Positions 9,955-16,950 of a DNA stretch of 64,000 nt are shown piece after piece. Position 1 is the stretch's first letter. Each line of letters starts with the position of its first letter. A program made the position numbers and the translations under genes. The notes beneath the pieces were generated by a model. That model saw only the letters and a list, made by a program, of their open reading frames with translations. It was not told the DNA's origin and searched no databases. This DNA is from an uncultured Clostridia bacterium. GTDB taxonomy: Bacteria; Bacillota; Clostridia; Christensenellales; UBA1242. The stretch spans positions 310,001 to 374,000 of the forward strand of contig CAKVHV010000002.1 in the NCBI GenBank assembly GCA_934754475.1. The letters are read 5' to 3'.

Positions 9955-10030
9955 AAGCAAAAACAAAATAAAAAGGCTGATACTCGTCAAAATACTTCAA
10001 TCAATCACGTATTTTTTAAGTACCAGCCTT
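9955..10030 (-). terminator. attenuator terminator in the helD leader
   Basis: On the minus transcript a 12-bp stem (AAGGCUGGUACU with AGUAUCAGCCUU; 10019-10030 and 9973-9984, one G-U pair) encloses a second 7-bp stem (AAAAUAC/GUAUUUU). A broken U-run follows (9955-9972). It lies between a good promoter and the helD start. The leader ORF runs through the 5' arm and stops in the apical loop, so a ribosome there would block folding. Confidence 0.8.
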
Positions 10031-10098
10031 GTTGTTTCATTCAATGCTTTGTATTTGGTTACTTTCATATTAAACTTGAATTTCTCAAAAACTCTCAA
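9997..10098 (-). CDS. 33-codon leader peptide ORF of helD
   Basis: Small ORF beginning TTG at 10098 with AAGGGGG 5 nt upstream, ending TGA at 9999-9997. The peptide starts (M)RVFEKFKFN and ends RLVLKKYVID. The promoter at 10134-10162 places its start ~30 nt into the transcript. The last ten codons form the 5' arm of the terminator. It could alternatively start at the internal ATG (codon 11), but that has no ribosome site. Product function is presumably regulatory in cis. Confidence 0.6.
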   Translation of the reverse strand: MRVFEKFKFNMKVTKYKALNETTRLVLKKYVID

Positions 10099-10133
10099 GA
10101 TTTCCCCCTTAGGTTTTATGAAATAACAAAGTT

Positions 10134-10162
10134 AGTTTACCACAAAATTATGTATAAGTCAA
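10134..10162 (-). promoter_or_regulatory. promoter of the helD leader
   Basis: On the minus strand TTGACT (-35, 10162-10157), 17-bp spacer, TAAACT (-10, 10139-10134). The predicted start is near 10127, giving a ~200-nt leader before the helD TTG. Confidence 0.6.
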
Positions 10163-10213
10163 TTACTTTTACAAAAGTTTTTTAAATTTTTCAAGCAAAA
10201 CACATTATAAACT

Positions 10214-10245
10214 AAAAAAAACACCACAAAGTGGTGCTTTTTGCA
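10214..10245 (-). terminator. greA terminator
   Basis: Hairpin CACCAC-AAA-GTGGTG (10222-10236) followed on the minus strand by a run of eight T. It lies just after the greA stop and upstream of the helD promoter, so it separates the two transcripts. Confidence 0.85.
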
Positions 10246-10250
10246 TACAA

Positions 10251-10721
10251 TTAATATTTGATAGACAAGATTTTGTATCTTTGAACGCCGGCAGGAGTTG
10301 TAACATCAACTTCTTCGCCTTTGGATTTTCCGATTAGTGCTTTGCCAAGTGGGCTTTCGTTACTAATTTTTCCAGCAGTTGGGTCGCTTTCGATACTTCC
10401 CATAATTTTGAGAGTCATGTTCTCATCAAAATCCATATCATAAAGTTCTACATTTGCACCTACACCAACTTTGGATGTATCGTTTGCACTCTTAGAAATT
10501 ATTTGAGCATTACGCAAAGTCTCTTCGATTTGAGTAATTTCTTGTTCCAAAATTGCTTCTTCTTCTCTTGCTGCGTCATATTCACTGTTTTCACTTATAT
10601 CTCCAAAAGACCTTGCAAATTGGATTTTCTTGGCAACTTCAACTCTGCCAACGCTCTTAAGATTTGCAAGTTTGTCTTCTAACTCTTTGTATGCTTCTTT
10701 TGTTAAATATACTTCTGCCAT
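10251..10721 (-). CDS. greA: transcription elongation factor GreA
   Basis: 156 aa, full length. The N-terminal coiled coil carries the acidic tip in GDISENSEYDAAREEE, which reaches into the RNA polymerase secondary channel and stimulates cleavage of backtracked RNA. The C-terminal FKBP-like domain has PLGKALIGKSKGE. The ATG is preceded by AAAGGAGA. It stands alone, with its own strong promoter and terminator. Its neighbour helD also acts on stalled RNA polymerase. Confidence 0.96.
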   Translation of the reverse strand: MAEVYLTKEAYKELEDKLANLKSVGRVEVAKKIQFARSFGDISENSEYDAAREEEAILEQEITQIEETLRNAQIISKSANDTSKVGVGANVELYDMDFDENMTLKIMGSIESDPTAGKISNESPLGKALIGKSKGEEVDVTTPAGVQRYKILSIKY

Positions 10722-10749
10722 ATTTAATTCTCCTTTGGGTTAAAAAATT

Positions 10750-10786
10750 AAAATTCGAAAAAATCAACTGATTTTTAACGAATTTT
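10750..10786 (-). promoter_or_regulatory. stem-loop in the greA leader
   Basis: Inverted repeat of AAAATTCG (10750-10757) with CGAATTTT (10779-10786), continued inward by AAAAATCA/TGATTTTT, giving a ~16-bp stem with a small bulge. It lies in the ~118-nt leader, about 28 nt before the greA start. On the minus strand a run of six T follows closely, so it could attenuate transcription, though the stem is AT-rich. Confidence 0.4.
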
Positions 10787-10845
10787 ACCCCATAGTATTT
10801 AATCTTCAAAGTCTGAAAAATTGCTTTCCAAATTTTGTACTATAT

Positions 10846-10874
10846 TTTATACAATAAATGAAAAATAATGTCAA
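10846..10874 (-). promoter_or_regulatory. greA promoter
   Basis: Minus strand TTGACA (10874-10869), 17-bp spacer, TATAAA (10851-10846): nearly full sigma-A consensus. It predicts a start near 10839. Confidence 0.7.
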
Positions 10875-10929
10875 GAGTTTTTGTCGATTTATAAAAAATT
10901 AAATCAAAGTAAAATTTATGGCTCTACCT

Positions 10930-11436
10930 TTATATTAAATCAACCATATTTAGTGCCAAAACGCTAGCACCGTTATCATAAGCATAATAAAAAAGATTTT
11001 TAACTTTGTCCGAATCGTCACCCGCAAAAATTACTAAATCTGCATCTTTGACCAAGGCTTTGTCTCTATCACTTTCTCGCACGTCACATAATTTATCCGC
11101 CAAATACTCAATACTTGTAGCGGACAAACTAAGCCTTTCGTATCTTTTTTTGAGTTTATTAGTCCAATAAGGCTCGTCAAAGACATCTTTGGAAGGAACA
11201 ATCAACTCAAATCTAATGTGTCTATATTTTTCCATAATTATATCCACAATATTCTCCATAGTCTCAATAGCCACAAAAGACGAAACATAAACTCTAAACC
11301 CACAATAAAAGCAATCAATACATTTTTCCATCATGTCAAGAATGATGTTTGAATATCTCATAATATCCTTATCTTGCTCATAAAAATTCTCGTCGATAAG
11401 AATTGAAACTAGTTTAATCGGAAATTCTTGTTCCAT
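10930..11436 (-). CDS. SLOG/DUF1273-like protein, function unknown
   Basis: 168 aa from ATG 11436, because GGAG lies 6 nt upstream of this codon and overlaps the longer start at 11448. The C-terminal part, KDADLVIFAGDDSD then NLFYYAYDNGASVLALN, resembles the nucleotide-binding edge of Rossmann-like SLOG/DUF1273 proteins. The middle contains a Cys pair (CIDCFYCG). No catalytic set can be assigned. It is divergent from a small Xre regulator across a spacer with a long inverted repeat. Confidence 0.6.
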   Translation of the reverse strand: MEQEFPIKLVSILIDENFYEQDKDIMRYSNIILDMMEKCIDCFYCGFRVYVSSFVAIETMENIVDIIMEKYRHIRFELIVPSKDVFDEPYWTNKLKKRYERLSLSATSIEYLADKLCDVRESDRDKALVKDADLVIFAGDDSDKVKNLFYYAYDNGASVLALNMVDLI

Positions 11437-11535
11437 ATGTATCTCCATTAAATTTTTTGTTAATTATATCACTGTATGGACTATTTGTCAATTATATTAC
11501 TTCAGATGTAGCATTTTATGTCATACCATGTATTA

Positions 11536-11597
11536 TTTTGTAATGATTTACACACCAAGTACAAGGCTAAATTAATAAATAAGTTATCATTACAAAA
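11536..11597. repeat. 12-bp inverted repeat in a divergent promoter region
   Basis: TTTTGTAATGAT (11536-11547) and its exact complement ATCATTACAAAA (11586-11597), 38 bp apart. The right half ends 32 bp before the Xre start. The spacing suits two operator half-sites rather than a hairpin; it is a candidate autoregulatory site. Confidence 0.4.
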
Positions 11598-11629
11598 AGA
11601 AATCCTAACAAAAAAATGGAGAAATAATC

Positions 11630-11935
11630 ATGACTTATGAAGAGATTTTAAAAAGAATAAAAATGTATCGCACAAAGTCGCATTTGTCAGCAAGAGAAAT
11701 AAGTTTGAGACTTGGTTATAGTGATAATTTTATGAATCGTGCCGAAAGCGGAAAGGTTGAACTAAAAGTTACAACTCTGCTTGATATTTTAACAATACTT
11801 GATGTCAGCCTTGAAGAATTCTTTTCGGCAAGTCCAAATGATTATGCCAAAGACCGTGAGTTACTGGAAGTTCTCAAAAATACATCTTATGAAAACAAAT
11901 TATCTCTTATTGATATAGCAAAAAGACTTAAATAA
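11630..11935 (+). CDS. Xre-type helix-turn-helix regulator
   Basis: 101 aa. An HTH_3 domain fills residues ~8-60 (SAREISLRLGYSDNFMNRAESGK as the helix-turn-helix), followed by a short helical tail with no sensor domain. GGAG lies 8 nt before the ATG. It is divergent from the SLOG-like gene, with a 12-bp inverted repeat between them as a possible operator. Confidence 0.82.
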   Translation: MTYEEILKRIKMYRTKSHLSAREISLRLGYSDNFMNRAESGKVELKVTTLLDILTILDVSLEEFFSASPNDYAKDRELLEVLKNTSYENKLSLIDIAKRLK

Positions 11936-12024
11936 ATATTTTTCATTTATGTGTTTTTGTTATTATGATTTTTTTGCAAAATGTGTTACAATAGGTGCAA
12001 TGATTTTAAGCGACTGGAGATATT

Positions 12025-12288
12025 ATGGTTAAAATTTTTGCAAAAGCAATGATTGACGGAAAGATTAAAAAGACTTACAAATTTGAAACCCCCGAAGACT
12101 TTGAGATTGACAACTTTTTTGATTATGTCAGATGTATTTGTGAGCATTTTGATAGCCCAACTCCCGTTATTCTTGCCAAGCACATAAGAGATTATATAAT
12201 CTTTAGCACTGTTACTTTTGTCAAAGACGATTTTGTTGAAAAAGTCTTTTTTGACAAACTCGTTTTGGAAACTTACAAGGGAATTTGA
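12025..12288 (+). CDS. small conserved-looking protein, unknown
   Basis: 87 aa, with a clear GGAG site 6 nt upstream of the ATG. It alternates charged and aromatic residues (FETPEDFEIDNFFDYVRCICEHF) and has no signal peptide or membrane span. It ends ~45 bp before a strong hairpin shared with the convergent CrtO-like gene. I do not recognise the family. Confidence 0.65.
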   Translation: MVKIFAKAMIDGKIKKTYKFETPEDFEIDNFFDYVRCICEHFDSPTPVILAKHIRDYIIFSTVTFVKDDFVEKVFFDKLVLETYKGI

Positions 12289-12334
12289 AAAATTTTAAAT
12301 AAGTCGTTATTTTACAAATTTTATATGACTAAAC

Positions 12335-12387
12335 AAAAAGACATCTTAAGTTATGAGCGAAATCACTCACCTTGAGATGTCTTTTTT
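12335..12387. terminator. bidirectional terminator
   Basis: AAAAAGACATCTTAAG (12335-12350) pairs with CTTGAGATGTCTTTTT (12371-12386), one mismatch, with T-runs on both sides. It overlaps the last codons of the CrtO-like gene and lies between convergent genes. Confidence 0.85.
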
Positions 12388-12941
12388 TGTAATCTTAGTT
12401 TGGCAACTTGAAGTTTTGGAACGTTGTATCTAAGCACCATTATTGGAAGAAAATTGAGAATAGCATTTACAATTGTAACCGGCAAGGCAACACACAAAGT
12501 CCATTTGTATGGCGGGATAGCCAGTAACAAAAAGCCAAATATAATGTCGCAAATATGAACAATTACACCCTTGTTACATTCTATCAAAAATCTATTTATG
12601 TAATTCAAATCGTTTTGGCTTTGTAGTTTACTCTTGCTAAATCCGCCGATTGCACCTAACTCCAAAATCTTGTCTTTCCACTTTCGAATATGTAATTTTT
12701 CATAAAACTTACGTTCTTTTTTGCCGACTTCAAAGAATTTTTTGTTTTGAAACTTACTATCTTTTTGAGAATGGATAATTCCGGCAAAGATTAAGTCAAT
12801 AATTATTTCAATAATCACCGCACTGACTACGCTTAGAATTACAATCCAAATGCTATTTAAGAATATTTCAATATTGCATGCAATATTGAATATGACAATC
12901 ATTGTCATACAAAAAATTATTATAATTAGATACAAAAGCAT
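12363..12941 (-). CDS. CrtO-family (glycosyl-4,4'-diaponeurosporenoate acyltransferase-like) membrane protein
   Basis: 192 aa. Two N-terminal membrane spans (~2-22, ~28-55) precede a conserved soluble stretch (GKKERKFYEKLHIRKWKDK, then LGAIGGFSKSKL); two further hydrophobic segments lie at ~128-165, with NFLPIMVLRYN near the end. This layout matches CrtO-like proteins, whose staphylococcal member acylates the sugar of staphyloxanthin. No carotenoid genes are nearby, so the acceptor is probably another glycolipid. It ends the GT8-PlsC-like-CrtO-like operon. Substrate is unknown. Confidence 0.65.
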   Translation of the reverse strand: MLLYLIIIIFCMTMIVIFNIACNIEIFLNSIWIVILSVVSAVIIEIIIDLIFAGIIHSQKDSKFQNKKFFEVGKKERKFYEKLHIRKWKDKILELGAIGGFSKSKLQSQNDLNYINRFLIECNKGVIVHICDIIFGFLLLAIPPYKWTLCVALPVTIVNAILNFLPIMVLRYNVPKLQVAKLRLQKKTSQGE

Positions 12942-12962
12942 AATTTTTCTCCACTTTTGTGG

Positions 12963-13790
12963 TTAATCCTGATATGTTAATTTCGTTTTGTAAAAGTCTT
13001 CGTAGGTGTGTACACATAGTTCGTAGTTTTTATCTTTGAGATATTCAATATTTTGTTTTCTATCCAAATCTTTTTGGGGATAAATCGGTGGCAAAATATT
13101 AATTGTATATTTTTGTACAAAAAATCCGTCCGGGTCAACAACATCCGAATCCCGCATTGTTATAAACATAGGAATAACAGGAACATTATTTGTAACAGCA
13201 AATCTAAATGCCCCACTCTTGCAAGGTCTGGGCTTTTTGTAGTTCCACCAAAGTGCTTGCTCGGGATAAACAAGAATTTTTTCGCCACGATTAAGTAGCA
13301 CACTCACCGCATTCATAAACTTTTTCATAGTTTCCATATTTGAACTAAGTGGCAAAGTATTGCAATGCCTAAAGAAAAAGCCAATAGGATTTGGATAATT
13401 TGTGTAGTTTCCTTCACGAATAACTTTGTATAGTCTTCTGCCATTGATATAAGGCTTAATCGCCTGATAAACAGCGTAGTTATCGCAAGGGTGAAAGTGG
13501 TTACAAGTAATTATTGCACCACTCTTAACCGCCAAGTAATTTTCTATTCCAACCACATTTTCTATTATCATTTGTTTGTTTTTGAGCATTTTGTCAAAAT
13601 ATCTTGCACCCATAATATTTGCAAAGTACGATGCAATCTTGGATGATAATTTTTTGTTTAGATAATCTACTTTGTTGGGTTTGAGTTCGATTGTTTCGGG
13701 GTCATTTTCGGGAGATACATCCCATTGCTTAGTTTTCTCTAGCATTTCAATTTTGGATAGAATTTCAAGTCTTTCTTTGGATTTTTCCAT
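12963..13790 (-). CDS. PlsC-like lysophospholipid/glycolipid acyltransferase
   Basis: 275 aa from ATG 13790, which directly follows the GT8 stop and has AGGGTG upstream. It carries the HX4D catalytic motif in CNHFHPCDN, an internal Arg/Gly segment, and the YPEQALW block corresponding to the PEG motif III. The family moves acyl chains onto glycerol-phosphate or lipid acceptors at the membrane. Being between a glycosyltransferase and a CrtO-like gene, it probably acylates the same glycolipid or glycan; this is inference. Confidence 0.8.
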   Translation of the reverse strand: MEKSKERLEILSKIEMLEKTKQWDVSPENDPETIELKPNKVDYLNKKLSSKIASYFANIMGARYFDKMLKNKQMIIENVVGIENYLAVKSGAIITCNHFHPCDNYAVYQAIKPYINGRRLYKVIREGNYTNYPNPIGFFFRHCNTLPLSSNMETMKKFMNAVSVLLNRGEKILVYPEQALWWNYKKPRPCKSGAFRFAVTNNVPVIPMFITMRDSDVVDPDGFFVQKYTINILPPIYPQKDLDRKQNIEYLKDKNYELCVHTYEDFYKTKLTYQD

Positions 13791-13791
13791 A

Positions 13792-14847
13792 TTACACCCT
13801 GATTTTTTCAAATATATCAAAACAAGCAAAGTTGAGTTTGTCTAAGATATTTTGGAAAAAATCACTGCCCGCAAACAATGTTTTGCACATATTGGTGTCC
13901 GAATTAACAATTTTTGAAGCATGAATGGCAATATCTATATTTGCTTGTTCTTTTTGTTTTTGTTTGTCGATTGTAAAATTTTGTCTAGCATCCAAAATTT
14001 TGCTATACATATTGCATTTTTGAGCGTAGTTCCAAAAATACTCGCCATTTATTACATCATCATATTGCCAAGGTTTTTTGTACAAAGCATAGTGAACAAT
14101 ATTTAGTTTTCCTTCAAGTTTGAGTGGCAAAGATTCTTTGTTCCAGCCATTTGGAAGATATTTAACTTTGTCTTTGCAAAGAACATTCAAATATGCTTGG
14201 TCTGGGTCGACAACATCAAAGTTGTAAGTATCAATTAGATACATAAATCTAGCACAGATGTTTAGTTCTCTAAACTTTTTAAGGTTCATAACAAGTATAC
14301 CTGAGTTAAAGTATTTTTCAGGTTCAACCCCTACTCCAAACTTGGCATATTTTCTGAAAGTCTCATTGCTACCTATAACTTGGTCTTTGATAGCACCAAC
14401 CAAATTGTTATTGAGATTTGTAAAGTATAGTTTGGAAATATCCCCAAGCACTACAATATCGCAATCAAGATACAAGACCTTGTCATATCGTGGAAATAAT
14501 TTTTCGATAAACAATCTATAATACATAACAAGGCTAAAGTGATAGACATTTTTGAGTTGTTTTTTGATAGGCTCAATACAAGCCGAAATATCATTAAACT
14601 CAATACTAAAGTTTGAATTTTGCAAAGAGAGAATACTTTGTTTATGTTCTTCCTTTAGTCCAGTATTCAAAACATGCACCATATATCTAAAATCTTTTGA
14701 CGCATTGTCAATAAGTGATTTAAGAGCCACTTCCAAAAATGGAATATAGTTGTCGTCGGTGGCAAAAAAGATTGGAATTACTTTGTCCTTGTTATTTCTA
14801 TTTACTAACAATTTAAATTTGTTCTTTATATTTTTTAATTTATTCAT
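13792..14847 (-). CDS. family 8 glycosyltransferase
   Basis: 351 aa. GT8 features: IPIFFATDDNYIPFL at the N-terminus, the metal-binding DxD in VLYLDCDIVVLGD, FNSGILVMNL, DPDQAYLN, and the late HYALYKKPW His site. GT8 enzymes transfer glucose or galactose with retention from UDP-sugars. AGGAG lies 7 nt before the ATG. It is first in a three-gene operon with two acyltransferase-like genes, suggesting glycolipid or envelope-glycan assembly. The C-terminal ~70 residues are unassigned. Confidence 0.88.
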   Translation of the reverse strand: MNKLKNIKNKFKLLVNRNNKDKVIPIFFATDDNYIPFLEVALKSLIDNASKDFRYMVHVLNTGLKEEHKQSILSLQNSNFSIEFNDISACIEPIKKQLKNVYHFSLVMYYRLFIEKLFPRYDKVLYLDCDIVVLGDISKLYFTNLNNNLVGAIKDQVIGSNETFRKYAKFGVGVEPEKYFNSGILVMNLKKFRELNICARFMYLIDTYNFDVVDPDQAYLNVLCKDKVKYLPNGWNKESLPLKLEGKLNIVHYALYKKPWQYDDVINGEYFWNYAQKCNMYSKILDARQNFTIDKQKQKEQANIDIAIHASKIVNSDTNMCKTLFAGSDFFQNILDKLNFACFDIFEKIRV

Positions 14848-14927
14848 AATATTTCTCCTATACTTTTGAAAAATTTATAATTTATTTAAGATATTTGGAT
14901 TAACCTTAAAAATTAAATCCTACAACT

Positions 14928-14956
14928 AATATATTAAATACCCCTTATTTTTACAA
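14928..14956 (-). promoter_or_regulatory. promoter of the GT8-acyltransferase operon
   Basis: Minus strand TTGTAA (14956-14951), 17 bp, TATATT (14933-14928). The predicted start lies ~75 nt before the GT8 ATG. Confidence 0.45.
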
Positions 14957-14974
14957 GACGATTTCAAAAGTTTT

Positions 14975-15035
14975 TTCCCAACTTAAAAATCGCCTTTGGG
15001 AATTAAAAAAATAAATTCCCGCCTATCGGGAATTT
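14975..15035. repeat. two adjacent hairpins in a 359-bp gene-free stretch
   Basis: The stretch 14848-15206 holds the GT8 promoter and two inverted repeats. The first is TTCCCAA...TTTGGGAA (14975-15002). The second is a perfect 9-bp stem, AAATTCCCG-CCTAT-CGGGAATTT (15013-15035), followed on the minus strand by seven T. The arms can also pair with each other. No gene that would use the terminator-like hairpin is seen upstream on the minus strand. Confidence 0.45.
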
Positions 15036-15206
15036 AATCAAAATCTGGCTTTGTTTGGTGATATGATTTTTTGACATTATTAAGTTTAATAAAATATTCA
15101 AAACAAAAAACAATACAAAATAATTTTTTAAACTTTCAAAACTCACACATAATTTGGTTGTCCTTGCACAAAATAAACATATAAATTTAAAATTAAAGGA
15201 GAATAT

Positions 15207-15626
15207 ATGTTAGCATTTATATCGTTTATTTTGGTTATTATTGGTTCGGTTAACTGGTTTTGTATTGGGATTTTGCAATATGACTTTGTAGCGGGATTAT
15301 TTGGTTCGCAATCAAATGTATTTAGTAGACTTATATACACTCTAGTTGGTATTGCAAGCATTATTGTAACTGTTAATCTAATCAAGAACAAAGGAAAGTT
15401 TGTTGTATCATTCAAGAAAGCAAACAAAGAGTATAACGCATACATGGAAGAAAAAAAGGAAAAAGAAAAAGACAGAGTTTTGGCAAAAGCAAATACTGAG
15501 AGTGCCAAAGACAATGCCTTGGACTCCAACTCTCACGAAGACGAAAAAGACAAAGATTGCGACTGCACATCTAGTGACGACAAAGATTGCACATGCAAAG
15601 ATGATTGTGATTGCCACAAAAAGTAG
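15207..15626 (+). CDS. DUF378 membrane protein with acidic Cys-rich tail
   Basis: 139 aa. Residues 1-62 form the DUF378 (YuzA-like) module: two membrane spans, with SVNWFCIGILQYDFVAGLFG and then RLIYTLVGIASI. This is followed by a Lys/Glu-rich cytosolic helix. The tail is exceptional: its last ~24 residues contain eight acidic residues and six Cys in the pattern CDC...CTCKDDCDCHKK. Such a tail could bind metal; function is unknown. AAAGGAG precedes the ATG. Confidence 0.75.
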   Translation: MLAFISFILVIIGSVNWFCIGILQYDFVAGLFGSQSNVFSRLIYTLVGIASIIVTVNLIKNKGKFVVSFKKANKEYNAYMEEKKEKEKDRVLAKANTESAKDNALDSNSHEDEKDKDCDCTSSDDKDCTCKDDCDCHKK

Positions 15627-15651
15627 TATTTTGGTTGTTTAAAAAATATAT

Positions 15652-15679
15652 TTGTTATATACTTATGTTAGATTATAAT
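15652..15679 (+). promoter_or_regulatory. promoter of membrane-anchored Xre gene
   Basis: TTGTTA (15652-15657), 16 bp, TATAAT (15674-15679), ending 20 bp before the ATG at 15700. Confidence 0.5.
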
Positions 15680-15699
15680 ATTTATATAAAGGTATAATT

Positions 15700-16287
15700 A
15701 TGAGCGAAATTAACAAAGTTATAGCAAACAACTTAATTAAACTTCGAAAGAAAAACAAGCTCACCCAAAATGAACTTGCAAGCAAATTAAATTATTCAGA
15801 CAATGCGGTTTCTCGTTGGGAAAGAGCCGAAGTAACTCCTTCAATTGAAACTCTTGACCAAATCGCCAAGTATTTTGATGTTCCGCTTTCGTCACTCATT
15901 GAAGACAATGCTGAAGGTGTAAGCATAGCCCAAGACAAAAGGGTTTTGCGAAACAAACTTGCAATAATACTACTATTTATGTCGCTAGTTTGGTTGGTTG
16001 CCACAATAACATTTGTATATGGCAAGGTTATATTCAACGTTAATCTTTGGCAAGTGTTTATCTGGGCTGTTCCTGTATCTTGTTTGGTGCTTTATCCATT
16101 CAACGAATATTGGGGAAGATATATTTGGAAATTTGTGATACTTTCGGTATTTCAATGGTCAATTCTTGCCTGTCTATATCTTCAACTTCTCAAATACAAT
16201 ATGTGGTTGTTATTTGTAATCGGAATACCTATTCAAGTTGCACTTTGTATTTGGGCATTTCTTAAACCAAAGAATTACAAAAAATAA
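15700..16287 (+). CDS. membrane-anchored Xre-family regulator
   Basis: 195 aa. An N-terminal HTH_3 domain (~8-65, LTQNELASKLNYSDNAVSRWERAE) is joined to four predicted membrane spans (~88-108, 115-135, 143-163, 168-187) with no periplasmic domain. The product would be a DNA-binding one-component regulator held at the membrane. A paralogue of the same architecture is at 48353-48931. It ends at a terminator shared with the convergent Nudix-like gene. Confidence 0.8.
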   Translation: MSEINKVIANNLIKLRKKNKLTQNELASKLNYSDNAVSRWERAEVTPSIETLDQIAKYFDVPLSSLIEDNAEGVSIAQDKRVLRNKLAIILLFMSLVWLVATITFVYGKVIFNVNLWQVFIWAVPVSCLVLYPFNEYWGRYIWKFVILSVFQWSILACLYLQLLKYNMWLLFVIGIPIQVALCIWAFLKPKNYKK

Positions 16288-16290
16288 TTG

Positions 16291-16349
16291 AAAAAAAAGA
16301 GTATTTAAAGTTTATTAATAATTTTAAAAAACTTAGATACTCTTTTTTT
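16291..16349. terminator. bidirectional terminator
   Basis: Left arm AAAAAAAGAGTATTTAAAG...TTT (16291-16313) pairs with the right arm AAACTTAGATACTCTTTTTTT (16327-16349) with few mismatches. It lies between convergent genes. Confidence 0.8.
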
Positions 16350-16351
16350 AT

Positions 16352-16882
16352 TTAGAATTTATAAATCTCTTTCATTTTTTCAAACGCAAGCAAGATTTCT
16401 TTGGTTTTTACTTGGATTAATGGATTTTGTTCGCTTTCGATATATTCCTTGAGTGTTTTGTGGAAAATACTACGACGAATTACTTCCAAAGGTGTTTTTT
16501 CGGCTAGTTCTTTTTCAGACAATTTTAATTTTTTGTAATTAGGGAGTTTGTCGGTGTTAACCAAGAAATATATCATATCACTAAGTCTATTAACACCCGA
16601 ACCTTTGTAGTCACGATTGTAATATCTAACTTCAAAGAAAGGCTCAATTTTGTCTTTAGCATCCAAAACTATGCCAGTTTCTGTATATATATGTCTAGCC
16701 AATGCTTGCTTGTAGTCTTCGTTGTCTTCGACATATCCACCAAGTAGTTGATAGCCTTCTTCGTCTTTGCCAATAAGCACGTTATTTTTGCTTGAAACAA
16801 TAAATGCTTTGACTCTTGTTACAACTTGGTCAATCTCATTATCTTTTAAATCATCATCGTTATACTTTAAAATTTCTACCAT
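16352..16882 (-). CDS. Nudix-fold protein with degenerate Nudix box
   Basis: 176 aa. The segment GGYVEDNEDYKQALARHIYTETGI aligns with the Nudix box GX5EX7REUXEEXGU, but REUXEE reads RHIYTE: the first Glu is His, and one of the two metal-binding Glu is Thr. Hydrolysis may be lost or altered; such proteins can act as ligand sensors. The rest is an ordinary small alpha/beta domain with a helical C-terminus. It shares a terminator with the convergent Xre gene. Confidence 0.75.
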   Translation of the reverse strand: MVEILKYNDDDLKDNEIDQVVTRVKAFIVSSKNNVLIGKDEEGYQLLGGYVEDNEDYKQALARHIYTETGIVLDAKDKIEPFFEVRYYNRDYKGSGVNRLSDMIYFLVNTDKLPNYKKLKLSEKELAEKTPLEVIRRSIFHKTLKEYIESEQNPLIQVKTKEILLAFEKMKEIYKF

Positions 16883-16950
16883 TTTTATCTCGCTTTAGTT
16901 TTATTTTAATTATTTTAACATACAAATATTTGTTTAACAAACAAAATTGC

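Noticed and set aside
15400..15642. 80-aa plus-strand ORF in another frame of the DUF378 gene
   Set aside because: Frame shadow of the Lys/Asp-rich tail; the DUF378 frame has the ribosome site and homology.
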